Of a stretch of DNA of 38,503 bases, positions 26,851 to 36,340 are shown in pieces. Every line of letters starts with the position of its first letter. Positions within the stretch are counted from its first letter, which is position 1. The notes under the pieces are model-generated. The model did not search any database. It saw nothing but the letters and a program-made list of their open reading frames with translations, and had not been told where the DNA came from. A program made the translations under genes and the position numbers. Source of the stretch: Alphaproteobacteria bacterium (GTDB lineage Bacteria; Pseudomonadota; Alphaproteobacteria; UBA828); assembly GCA_022826345.1 (NCBI GenBank), contig JAJDVB010000130.1, positions 1-38,503 on the forward strand. Reading direction: 5' to 3'.

Positions 26851-26929
26851 TGGCGGGAGTGACGGGACTCGAACCCGCGACCTCCGGCGTGACAGGCCGG
26901 CGCTCTAAACCAGGCTGAGCTACACCCCC
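26851..26929 (-). tRNA. tRNA-Asp (GTC)
   Basis: Complete cloverleaf including an encoded CCA. Acceptor GGGGGTG pairs with CACTCCC, with one G-U. The anticodon stem is CCGGC/GCCGG with loop CTGTCAC, anticodon GTC. The T stem is GCGGG/CCCGT with loop TTCGAGT, and the discriminator base is G as expected for Asp. The D loop (AGCCTGGTTTA) has 11 nt, giving 79 nt in total, slightly longer than usual. Confidence 0.95.
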
Positions 26930-27097
26930 GACAGATCCGGCGGCGTGCCGTCGCCGCGCCGGCCGTCACCATGTAGAGCAGGGGTCCGGCGGGGTCAAGT
27001 TGCTTGGCTGCAGAGGTCGGCGGGTTGAGGCAACGGGCCATCAGGTGCCGCCTCCGAGAGAGAGACGGCGTCTAGCGCTTCGGGCGCAGCCGGCGCA

Positions 27098-27173
27098 TGG
27101 TGGGCGGTGACGGGATCGAACCGCCGACCTCTTGGGTGTAAACCAAGCGCTCTCCCAGCTGAGCTAACCGCCC
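27098..27173 (-). tRNA. tRNA-Val (TAC)
   Basis: Complete 76-nt cloverleaf with encoded CCA. Acceptor GGGCGGT pairs with ACCGCCC. The anticodon stem is CTTGG/CCAAG with loop TTTACAC, anticodon TAC. The T loop is TTCGATC and the discriminator is A. It begins 22 nt after the hupB stop and precedes tRNA-Asp on the same strand. Confidence 0.96.
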
Positions 27174-27195
27174 GCGCCAGCCGGCGGAACGGCGG

Positions 27196-27471
27196 TCAAG
27201 AGTTGACCGCGTCCTTGAGAGTCTTGCCGGCCTTGAACTTCGGCTGCTTGGAGGCGGGGATCGAAATGGATTCGCCGGTGCGCGGGTTTCGCCCGGTCGT
27301 GGCCTTCCTTTCGACGACGCTGAACGAACCAAACCCTGCCAGCCTGACATCGGAGCCGCTCCGCAGCGTGTCAGTAATGGCGCCGAACACGCTGTCCACC
27401 GCGCGCGAAGCATCGGCGTTGGAGATGTCCGCGTCGCTTGCGACAGCCCTGATCAGCTCAGCCTTGTTCAT
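27196..27471 (-). CDS. hupB: DNA-binding protein HU
   Basis: Small basic nucleoid protein that bends DNA as a dimer, 91 aa, the standard size. The start is ATG 27471 (MNKAELIRAVASDADIS) with GGGAG 6 nt upstream; a further in-frame ATG 6 codons earlier is not needed. The beta-arm with the conserved intercalating Pro is in GRNPRTGESISIPASKQPKF, and FGSFSVVERKA precedes it. In many alphaproteobacteria lon lies directly upstream of this gene, then tRNA-Val and nuoA follow; here a large surface protease gene takes the upstream place. Confidence 0.96.
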   Translation of the reverse strand: MNKAELIRAVASDADISNADASRAVDSVFGAITDTLRSGSDVRLAGFGSFSVVERKATTGRNPRTGESISIPASKQPKFKAGKTLKDAVNS

Positions 27472-27536
27472 TGCTCGCTCCCATTTCACTCTTGGGGTTC
27501 GGTACCGATTATCGCGAATAACGACTCGACGACGAG

Positions 27537-27565
27537 AGTTTGAGCGTGACCATGAAATGCGTCAA
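27537..27565 (-). promoter_or_regulatory. Possible hupB promoter
   Basis: TTGACG on the minus strand at 27565-27560, then 17 nt, then CAAACT at 27542-27537, about 66 nt before the hupB ATG. The -35 is good but the -10 matches the consensus at only three of six bases. Confidence 0.25.
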
Positions 27566-27618
27566 CGGTTACCGAATCGTTATAAGCACCATCGTGGCAC
27601 TGACATTGAACCGTCACG

Positions 27619-27646
27619 GCCGGTCAGAAGCATGCCGCTGACCGGC
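27619..27646 (-). terminator. Hairpin downstream of the protease gene
   Basis: 9-bp perfect stem (GCCGGTCAG at 27619-27627 and CTGACCGGC at 27638-27646) with a 10-nt loop, 66 nt after the protease stop and upstream of the hupB promoter region. No T-run follows on the minus strand, so it may be a weak or Rho-aided terminator or a protein-binding site. Confidence 0.4.
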
Positions 27647-27712
27647 GCAACGGCACGACATGCTATGCCCTATCAAGTGGCGATGCTTCCATCCAATTGA
27701 ATCAAATATGTG

Positions 27713-30271
<2,559 letters not shown>

Positions 30272-30357
30272 CTGTCGCCGATCCGCAGGTCCCGTCACCA
30301 ACGCGCGTCATCTCTCGCCGAGTGTGCCGTGCCCGCGCCCGACGCCAGCACGACAAC

Positions 30358-30371
30358 GATATAATTATATC
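30358..30371. promoter_or_regulatory. A/T-rich palindrome with a TATAAT on each strand (candidate promoter/operator)
   Basis: GATATAATTATATC is a perfect 14-bp palindrome in otherwise GC-rich DNA. It contains TATAAT on both strands, and on the minus strand lies about 90 nt before the protease ATG, a sensible -10 position. No good -35 hexamer was seen 17 nt upstream. Confidence 0.4.
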
Positions 30372-30537
30372 CTATGGACATATGCCACATACATTGCGTC
30401 GGCCAATCTTGGGCGCCTGACGACAGCCCTATTGCGTGGATAGAGAGAGTCTCGCCGGAGTTGGCTGCAAGCCGAGCGAATCATGACGGCACAAGATATA
30501 AGGGGGCAACAACAGGAATACCCATGGGAGACAATGA

Positions 30538-31509
30538 ATGAAGGCAGTGGTGTTGGCTGACGAGGGTCTGGCGCTCCGCGAGGTGCCGGTACCGGAGCCT
30601 AACCCAAACGAGATTCTGGTCAAAGTCGCCGCCAGCGGCCTGAACCGGACGGACCTGATCATGGCGGCAGGGCGCCCCCACGGGTCTCTCGGCGGTGCGG
30701 GCGCGATCGCGGGCCTCGAATGGGCCGGCGAGGTCGCGGCTGTCGGTGCCGAGGTACCCGAGTTCCGGCTCGGCGATCAAGTCATGTGCTCGGGCGCCGG
30801 CGGCTACGCCGAGTACGCCGTCACCGACTGGGGCCGCGTCTGCCCGGTGCCCAGGGCAGCATCCGGTCCGGTCGAAGCGGCGACGCTCCCCATCGCGCTC
30901 CAGACAATGCACGACGCGCTCATCACCAACGGCCGCCTCGCCGCCGGAGAGTCCGTCCTAATCCAGGGCGCGAGCTCGGGCGTCGGGATCATGGCGATCC
31001 GGATCGCCCGCCTGAAGGGCGCTGGCACGGTGCTGGCCACATCGCGTGACGCCGGCCGGCGCGCGCGCCTCGCCGAGGTCGGAGCGGACCTGGTGCTGGA
31101 CCCCGGCGACTCCCAATGGGTGGAACAGGCGCTCGAAGCGACCGGCGGCAAGGGCGTGGACCTCACCATCGACCAGGTCTCCGGTGGGCTCGCCAACCAG
31201 ACCATGCAGGCAGCGGCAGTGCTGGGGCGCATCGTCAACGTGGGCCGCCTCGGCGGCTTCACCGCCGAGTTCGACTTCGATCTGCATGCGCTGAAGCGCA
31301 TCGACTATATCGGCGTGACCTTCCGCACCCGCTCAGTGGAGGAGGTGCGTGCGATCAACGCCGCCATGCGCGCCGACATCTGGGAGGCGGTGGAAGACGG
31401 CACGCTGAGCCTGCCCATCGACCGCACCTTCCCGCTGGAGCAAGCGGCGGAGGCGCAGGCTCACATGCGCGCCAACGCGCACTTCGGCAAGATCGTCCTC
31501 ACCGTCTGA
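30538..31509 (+). CDS. Zinc-free MDR oxidoreductase, NADPH:quinone reductase-like
   Basis: 323-aa medium-chain dehydrogenase/reductase of the quinone oxidoreductase group. The N-terminal GroES-like domain opens MKAVVLADEGLALREVPVPE, and the Rossmann domain has the nucleotide-binding GASSGVGIMAIRIARLKGAG. The structural-zinc Cys cluster and catalytic-zinc ligands of alcohol dehydrogenases are absent, as expected for QOR-type enzymes. These reduce quinones or alpha,beta-unsaturated carbonyls with NADPH; the substrate is not identifiable here. The start is ATG 30538 with GGGAG 7 nt upstream. It is divergent from the protease and converges on the N-carbamoyl-D-amino acid hydrolase gene (8 nt between stops). 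Confidence 0.9.
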   Translation: MKAVVLADEGLALREVPVPEPNPNEILVKVAASGLNRTDLIMAAGRPHGSLGGAGAIAGLEWAGEVAAVGAEVPEFRLGDQVMCSGAGGYAEYAVTDWGRVCPVPRAASGPVEAATLPIALQTMHDALITNGRLAAGESVLIQGASSGVGIMAIRIARLKGAGTVLATSRDAGRRARLAEVGADLVLDPGDSQWVEQALEATGGKGVDLTIDQVSGGLANQTMQAAAVLGRIVNVGRLGGFTAEFDFDLHALKRIDYIGVTFRTRSVEEVRAINAAMRADIWEAVEDGTLSLPIDRTFPLEQAAEAQAHMRANAHFGKIVLTV

Positions 31510-31517
31510 ATCGGACC

Positions 31518-32465
31518 TTAGGCCGGCGGCGGCTCCGCGCCGGTCCGGCTGGAAATGAGGCCGTAGTGCTCGATCCGCCGGTGCGCGGCGAAGTCGAATA
31601 TGGTCTCCCGAATATAGACTCCGCGCTCCAGATCGATCGGTGCGGCGATCACCTCGTCGCCCTCGGTCTGTGCTTGCGCCACGATCTCCCCGGTCGGCGC
31701 GATGATGCAGCTCCCGCCCATGTGGTGAATGCCCTCCTCCATGCCGGCCTTGGCCGAGGCGACCACCCACGTGCCGTTCTGATAGGCGCCAGCCTGCATG
31801 GAGAGGTGGTTGTGGAACATGCCGAGATGCGGCGCTTCCTGCCCTTTGGCGAAGGGATTGGTGCTCGGCGTGTTGTAGCCGAGCATGACCAGCTCGACCC
31901 CCTGGAGGCCCATTACCCGGTAGGTCTCGGGCCAGCGCCGGTCGTTGCAGATGCACATCCCCATCACACCATCCATGGTGCGGAACACGGGGAAGCCCAG
32001 GTCGCCGGGCTCGAAGTAGCGCTTCTCGAGATGCTGGTGGGACTGGCCGGGCTGCGGCTCGGCATGGCCGGGGATATGGACCTTGCGGTACTTCCCGGCG
32101 ATCTGTCCGTCGCGGTCGACGATGATGGCCGTATTGAAATAGCGCTTTGAGCCGTCGTTCTCGATGACCATCTCAGCGTAGCCGAGATGGAATCCGACGC
32201 CGAGTTCCTGCGCGGCAGCGAAGAGCGGCTGGGTCTCGTTGTTGGGCATCTCGGTCTCGAAATAGCTGTCGAGTTCTTCGGGATCGTCGATGACCCAACG
32301 CGGAAAGAAGGTGGTGAGTGCCAGTTCGGGGAACACCACGAGCGTAGCGCCGGCCTGGTGCGCGGAGTGCAGCATCGCAATCAACCGATCAATGACCTGT
32401 GAGCGCGTCTCTGCGCGCGCAACGGGCCCCATCTGGGCCGCGGCGACGGTGAGTTGTCTGGACAT
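31518..32465 (-). CDS. N-carbamoyl-D-amino acid hydrolase (nitrilase superfamily)
   Basis: 315-aa carbon-nitrogen hydrolase that matches D-carbamoylase along its length: FPELALTTFFPRWVIDDPEE, GKYRKVHIPGH, LEKRYFEPGDLGFPVF, CICNDRRWPETYRVMGL, GYNTPSTNP and SMQAGAYQNGTW. The catalytic triad is Glu47, Lys128 and Cys173. D-carbamoylase releases a D-amino acid, CO2 and ammonia from its N-carbamoyl form, usually after a hydantoinase, but no hydantoinase gene lies in this window. The start is ATG 32465 (MSRQLTVAAAQMG) with GGAGG 5 nt upstream; a longer frame upstream is not family-like. Specificity is inferred from resemblance to the Agrobacterium enzyme as recalled. Confidence 0.88.
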   Translation of the reverse strand: MSRQLTVAAAQMGPVARAETRSQVIDRLIAMLHSAHQAGATLVVFPELALTTFFPRWVIDDPEELDSYFETEMPNNETQPLFAAAQELGVGFHLGYAEMVIENDGSKRYFNTAIIVDRDGQIAGKYRKVHIPGHAEPQPGQSHQHLEKRYFEPGDLGFPVFRTMDGVMGMCICNDRRWPETYRVMGLQGVELVMLGYNTPSTNPFAKGQEAPHLGMFHNHLSMQAGAYQNGTWVVASAKAGMEEGIHHMGGSCIIAPTGEIVAQAQTEGDEVIAAPIDLERGVYIRETIFDFAAHRRIEHYGLISSRTGAEPPPA

Positions 32466-32755
32466 CGGCTCCTCCCCCTTCGCTACGCGCGGTCCCTGCC
32501 GGCTCGCGGCCTCGGCCACGCCGGCGGCCACGCGAAGGCACGCCGTGTGGAAGCATGATAGGCGCCGCGTCGCACCCCGCCAAGCCGACGCAGAGGGCCG
32601 GATAGCGCGTCACGTTCGCCGTCACCGCACCACGAATAATCTGGCGACAACGCCGAGCGGCAGGTACACAGGAAAGAACGGAATCGGGACCGCGGGGCCA
32701 TGACGAAGACGCTCGATCGCCCCCACGGGCAAGATCGCCGGCGTTACCTGCCGAG

Positions 32756-33505
32756 ATGAACGAGAGCACGCCGCCCCCTCGTCTCATCCAGCCGCCGCGC
32801 AGGCGTGGCCTCATCGCGCGCCTCAGGACGTACTTCTTCACCGGCGTCGTCGTCACCGCGCCGATCGGCATCACACTATGGCTGCTCTGGCTGGTGGTCG
32901 ATCTATTCGATCGCGCGGTCGTTCCGCTGATCCCCGACGCTTACAACCCCTCGGACGTCCTGGGCCGGAACGTCCCCGGCGTTGGCATCGTGATCGTGCT
33001 GATCCTGGTCACGCTGGTGGGCGCCTTGTTCGCCAACGTCGCCGGCCGATTCCTGGTTCGTTTCGGCGAGAACCTAGTCTCGCGCGTGCCCGTGGTCCGC
33101 ACGATCTATGGCGTGCTCAAGCAGATCTTCGACGCTGTGCTGGCGCAGTCCGCCAACGCCTTCCGCGAAGTCGTGCTGATCGAGTACCCGCGCCGGGGCA
33201 TCTGGGTCATCGGCTTTATCACCAGCCCCACGCGGGGCGAGGTGCAGCGGGTCACGGAGGAGGAGATGGTCAACGTCTTCCTGCCGACCACGCCCAACCC
33301 GACCTCGGGCTTCCTCCTGTTCGTGCCGCGCAAGGACTGCATCCCGCTGGACATGACCGTGGAGGAGGGCGTCAAGCTCGTGATCTCCGGCGGTATCGTC
33401 AGCCCGCCCGATGCCAGGCCCGGCGCCAAGGTGGAAGAAGACGAAGAAGACCCGGAAGCCGAGAGCCCCGCGCCCTCAGCCGATCGACAGAAAGAACAGG
33501 GTTAG
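32756..33505 (+). CDS. DUF502 domain membrane protein
   Basis: 249-aa protein with two membrane helices near the N terminus (about residues 28-52, TYFFTGVVVTAPIGITLWLL, and 73-97). A conserved soluble domain follows: GENLVSRVPVVRTIYGVLKQ, FREVVLIEYPRRGIWVIGF, and VFLPTTPNPTSGFLLFVP. These are the hallmarks of DUF502, a widespread family without a firm function. The C terminus is a variable acidic, Pro-rich tail (VEEDEEDPEAESPAPSADRQ). ATG 32756 has only a weak upstream Shine-Dalgarno. It is divergent from the carbamoylase across 290 nt and is followed after 64 nt by tRNA-Pro. Confidence 0.92.
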   Translation: MNESTPPPRLIQPPRRRGLIARLRTYFFTGVVVTAPIGITLWLLWLVVDLFDRAVVPLIPDAYNPSDVLGRNVPGVGIVIVLILVTLVGALFANVAGRFLVRFGENLVSRVPVVRTIYGVLKQIFDAVLAQSANAFREVVLIEYPRRGIWVIGFITSPTRGEVQRVTEEEMVNVFLPTTPNPTSGFLLFVPRKDCIPLDMTVEEGVKLVISGGIVSPPDARPGAKVEEDEEDPEAESPAPSADRQKEQG

Positions 33506-33569
33506 CTGACGGCGCGCTTGCGGCGTGGCCGCGGGGCTCTTATGACTCGCGCAGGAATCCGAACCGATA

Positions 33570-33646
33570 CGGGGTGTGGCGCAGCCAGGTAGCGCATCTG
33601 CTTTGGGAGCAGAGGGTCGCCGGTTCAAATCCGGCCACCCCGACCA
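33570..33646 (+). tRNA. tRNA-Pro (TGG)
   Basis: Complete 77-nt cloverleaf with encoded CCA. Acceptor CGGGGTG pairs with CACCCCG. The anticodon stem is TCTGC/GCAGA with loop TTTGGGA, anticodon TGG. The T loop is TTCAAAT and the discriminator is A. Confidence 0.96.
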
Positions 33647-33660
33647 ACGTCAGGCGACAA

Positions 33661-33684
33661 TTATTCCCACCGTTATTCCCACCG
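33661..33684. repeat. Perfect 12-bp tandem duplication
   Basis: TTATTCCCACCG occurs twice in direct succession, 14 nt after the 3' end of tRNA-Pro and just before the sufA stop (33692). Probably a small slippage duplication; no integrase gene is present to support an attachment site. Confidence 0.8.
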
Positions 33685-33691
33685 TCTGGCT

Positions 33692-34036
33692 TCAACCGAC
33701 GGCGAAGCTCTCGCCGCAGCCGCAGGTGCTGGTCACGTTGGGGTTGTTGAAGACGAAGGTGGCGCTGAGCTTGTCCTCGCTAAAGTCGAGCTCGGTGCCG
33801 ATCAGGAACATCACCGCCGCCGGGTCCACCACCACCGTCACGCCCCGCTGCGTGATTACCTCGGCGGCAGGCGGGACCTCCTCCGCATAGTCCATGGTGT
33901 AGGACATGCCGGAGCAGCCGGCGTTCCTCACCCCGATCTTGATCCCGACGGCTGGCTCGGCATCCTCCGGCCGGAGCGACATCAGGTGGTTGATGCGCTC
34001 CGCCGCGCGCTCGCTGATGGTGAGAATGTCTTTCAT
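33692..34036 (-). CDS. sufA: Iron-sulfur cluster A-type carrier / assembly protein
   Basis: 114-aa A-type Fe-S carrier that takes clusters from the SufBCD scaffold to target proteins. The three conserved Cys are present: the first in GVRNAGCSGMSYTMDY and two in TSTCGCGESFAVG at the C terminus. The start is ATG 34036 (MKDILTISERAAERINHLM), a common beginning for this family, although the frame extends upstream. It is the last gene of the suf run, 26 nt after the sufT stop. ErpA/IscA are close relatives; placement in the suf operon favours SufA. Confidence 0.93.
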   Translation of the reverse strand: MKDILTISERAAERINHLMSLRPEDAEPAVGIKIGVRNAGCSGMSYTMDYAEEVPPAAEVITQRGVTVVVDPAAVMFLIGTELDFSEDKLSATFVFNNPNVTSTCGCGESFAVG

Positions 34037-34062
34037 CTCTAGTTCCGCGCGTCCGGTGGCGG

Positions 34063-34614
34063 CTACATGAAACCGAGTTCGAGCTGGGCGGCCTCCGACA
34101 TCATGTCCGGCGACCAGGGCGGATCCCACACCAGATCGACCTCCACATCGCCGATCCCCTCCACCATGGTCGCGACCGCGTGCTCGACCATGCTGGGCAT
34201 GCTGCCCGCGACCGGGCAGCCCGGCGTCGTCAGCGTCATCGATATGCGGGCGTCGTTGGCCTCGTTCAAGGTCACGTCGTAAACGAGGCCAAGCTGGTAG
34301 ATGTCCACCGGAATTTCCGGGTCGTAGACCGAGCTCAAGGCCCGCGCGATCTGCCCCGAGAGCGGGTGGTCGGGGCTCAGGCCCGGCGGTGTCGGCAGGG
34401 TCTCGGCCGCCTCCGGCGCGGCCTCGACCAGCTGCGGTGCGAGCCCGCCGCCGCCGATGGCACCCGGCGGCCCGTCCGGCGACCAGGCCTCGTAGCTCTG
34501 GGGTCCTGCAGCTGGCGGAGGGGGCGGTGCGGCGGGCGGCTCGACCGCCTCGGGCGGACTGGCCGGCTCCGGTTCCGCCTCGGGTGGGCGCTTCTTGCGG
34601 AACAGGTTCATCAT
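34063..34614 (-). CDS. sufT: SUF system Fe-S assembly protein SufT (MIP18/DUF59 family) with Pro-rich N terminus
   Basis: 183-aa protein. The C-terminal MIP18/DUF59 domain (about residues 82-183) has DPEIPVDIYQLGLVYDV and the conserved Cys in MTLTTPGCPVAGSMP; this family helps mature Fe-S proteins. The first about 80 residues are an unusual Ala/Pro/Glu-rich extension beginning MMNLFRKKRPPEAEPEP, so the protein is longer than the 100-130 aa seen in compact members. The start ATG 34614 overlaps the sufU stop (ATGA), which supports the extension being translated. sufA follows. Confidence 0.87.
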   Translation of the reverse strand: MMNLFRKKRPPEAEPEPASPPEAVEPPAAPPPPPAAGPQSYEAWSPDGPPGAIGGGGLAPQLVEAAPEAAETLPTPPGLSPDHPLSGQIARALSSVYDPEIPVDIYQLGLVYDVTLNEANDARISMTLTTPGCPVAGSMPSMVEHAVATMVEGIGDVEVDLVWDPPWSPDMMSEAAQLELGFM

Positions 34615-35072
34615 TCGGTCGTGACCTCCTCGCCCCCGCCGTCGAGCGCCGCCTTCAACGTGTGCCAGGGGAGCGTCGCACACTTGACCCGCATCGGGAA
34701 CTCCCGCACGCCGGCGAGCACGATCAGCTTGTCCAGATCCGGCGTCTCGAAGCCCGCCTCGCAGGCCGGCTCCGTCGACGCCACCAGAGCGTGGAACTCG
34801 GCAAACATCGCCTGCACCTCGTCGAGCGACTTGCCGCGCAGCATTTCGGTCATCATCGAGGCCGACGCCATGGAGATGGCGCAGCCCCTGCCCTCGAAGC
34901 CGATGTCCGTGACCATGCCGTCGGCGACGTCGACGTAGATCGTCACCGTATCGCCGCAGAGCGGGTTGTGGCCGTGGGACTCGCCCGTCACCGCCAGTGG
35001 CTTGCCGAAATTGCGCGGCGACTTGCCGTGATCGAGGATCACCTCCTGGTAGAGCTCGCGCAGCTCTGACAT
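34611..35072 (-). CDS. sufU: SufU-type Fe-S scaffold / sulfur transfer protein
   Basis: 153-aa IscU-fold protein that receives sulfur from SufS. The three Cys are in GHNPLCGDTVTIY, EGRGCAISMASASMM and MRVKCATLPWHTLK. The 18-20 residue insertion between the second and third Cys region (TEMLRGKSLDEVQAMFAEFH) is typical of SufU rather than IscU. The sufS stop and sufU start share one base (TGATG). There is no SufE gene in the visible part of the operon, consistent with SufU as the SufS partner. Confidence 0.93.
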   Translation of the reverse strand: MSELRELYQEVILDHGKSPRNFGKPLAVTGESHGHNPLCGDTVTIYVDVADGMVTDIGFEGRGCAISMASASMMTEMLRGKSLDEVQAMFAEFHALVASTEPACEAGFETPDLDKLIVLAGVREFPMRVKCATLPWHTLKAALDGGGEEVTTE

Positions 35073-36340
35073 CAGCCGAAGATCTCCCGCACCTCTTCGA
35101 GCCCGTCAATCAGGCGGTCGACGTCGGCGCGCGTGTTGTAGAGCCCGAAGGAGGCCCGCACGGTGCCCGCGATGTCGAAGTGATCCATCAACGGCTGCGC
35201 GCAGTGATGGCCGACCCGCACCGCGACGCCTGCCCGGTCGAGGATGGTTCCGATGTCGTGGGGATGCACGCCTTCAATCGTGAAGGAGATGATGGCGGCC
35301 TTGCCGGGCGCGGTCCCATAGAGGCGAATGTCGTTGTGGGCCGTCAGTCGCTCGGTCGCGTAGGTCAGCAGATCGTGCTCGTGGGCGGCGACGGCCGCCG
35401 CATCGAGCGACGCGACATAGTCGATCGCGGCATGGAGACCGACGCTGCCGGCAATGGGCGGCGTGCCGGCCTCGAACCGTGCCGGCGGCGGGGCGAAGGT
35501 CGTGCGCTCGAAGGTGACGCGCTCGATCATGTCGCCGCCGCCCTGGTAGGGCGGCATGGCGGCGAGCAGTGCCTCCTTGCCGTAGAGCACGCCGATGCCG
35601 CTCGGCCCGTAGAGCTTGTGGCCCGAGAAGCAATAGAAATCCGCGTCCAGCGCCTGCACGTCCACGGCTTGGTGGACGATGCCCTGGGCGCCGTCGATCA
35701 ACACCTTGGCGCCGTTGGCGTGGGCGATGCGCACGACCTCGGCGACGGGGACCACGGTGCCCAGCACGTTGGAGACGTGGGTGATCGCGACCAGCTTGGT
35801 GCGCGGTCCGATCAAAGCTTCGTAGGCGTCGAGCGGAAAAGCGCCGCGCTCGTCTGTCGGCACCACTTTGAGCACGATGCCCGTGCGCTGGCGCAGCAAT
35901 TGCCACGGCACGATGTTGGCGTGGTGCTCCAGAACCGAGAGCACAACTTCGTCGCCTTCGTCGAGAAAGGCCCCGCCCCAGCTCGTAGCGACCAGGTTGA
36001 TCGCCTCGGTCGTCCCCTTCGTGAAGACGATCTCGCTCGCCGAGCGCGCGTTGACGAAGCGCTGCACCCTGGCGCGCGCGCCTTCGTAGGCCTCGGTCGC
36101 CTTCGCGCTCAGCTCGTAGACGCCGCGATGGATGTTGGCGTATTCGGCCTCATAGCAGCGCGACAGCGCATCGATCACCTGGCGCGGCTTCTGGGCGCTG
36201 GCGCCGCTATCGAGAAACGTCAGCGGCTTGCCGTGGACGCTGCGCGAGAGGATCGGGAAATCCGCGCGCACGCGTTCGGCATCGAACGGCGCCGAAGCGG
36301 CCGTGGATCGATCGAGGGGCTGAGCGGAAGCGGTGTTCAC
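35072..36340 (-). CDS. sufS: Cysteine desulfurase SufS
   Basis: PLP-dependent enzyme that converts cysteine to alanine and delivers persulfide sulfur to the SUF machinery, 422 aa. The PLP Lys is Lys242 in FYCFSGHKLYGPSGIGVLYG. The catalytic Cys is Cys380 in RVGHHCAQPLM, in the short loop typical of group II enzymes. Also seen are FLDSGASAQKP and FTKGTTEAINLVA. The start is GTG 36340, sharing GTGA with the sufD stop. Confidence 0.96.
   Translation of the reverse strand: MNTASAQPLDRSTAASAPFDAERVRADFPILSRSVHGKPLTFLDSGASAQKPRQVIDALSRCYEAEYANIHRGVYELSAKATEAYEGARARVQRFVNARSASEIVFTKGTTEAINLVATSWGGAFLDEGDEVVLSVLEHHANIVPWQLLRQRTGIVLKVVPTDERGAFPLDAYEALIGPRTKLVAITHVSNVLGTVVPVAEVVRIAHANGAKVLIDGAQGIVHQAVDVQALDADFYCFSGHKLYGPSGIGVLYGKEALLAAMPPYQGGGDMIERVTFERTTFAPPPARFEAGTPPIAGSVGLHAAIDYVASLDAAAVAAHEHDLLTYATERLTAHNDIRLYGTAPGKAAIISFTIEGVHPHDIGTILDRAGVAVRVGHHCAQPLMDHFDIAGTVRASFGLYNTRADVDRLIDGLEEVREIFG

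Noticed and set aside
31518..32465. N-carbamoylputrescine amidase, which would fit the polyamine-type importer at the left end
   Set aside because: The sequence follows the D-carbamoylase pattern (ELALTTFFPRW, RYFEPGDLGFPVF, CNDRRWPE, GYNTP) rather than the plant/bacterial carbamoylputrescine amidase pattern, and it lies about 29 kb away.
32466..32755. A gene in the 290-nt gap between the carbamoylase and DUF502 genes
   Set aside because: The open frames there overlap the flanking genes, are Arg/Gly-rich and carry no recognisable motif; treated as promoter-bearing intergenic DNA.
33646..33692. Phage or island attachment site at tRNA-Pro
   Set aside because: The duplicated 12-mer is outside the tRNA, no integrase or mobile genes are present, and flanking genes (DUF502, suf) are housekeeping types.
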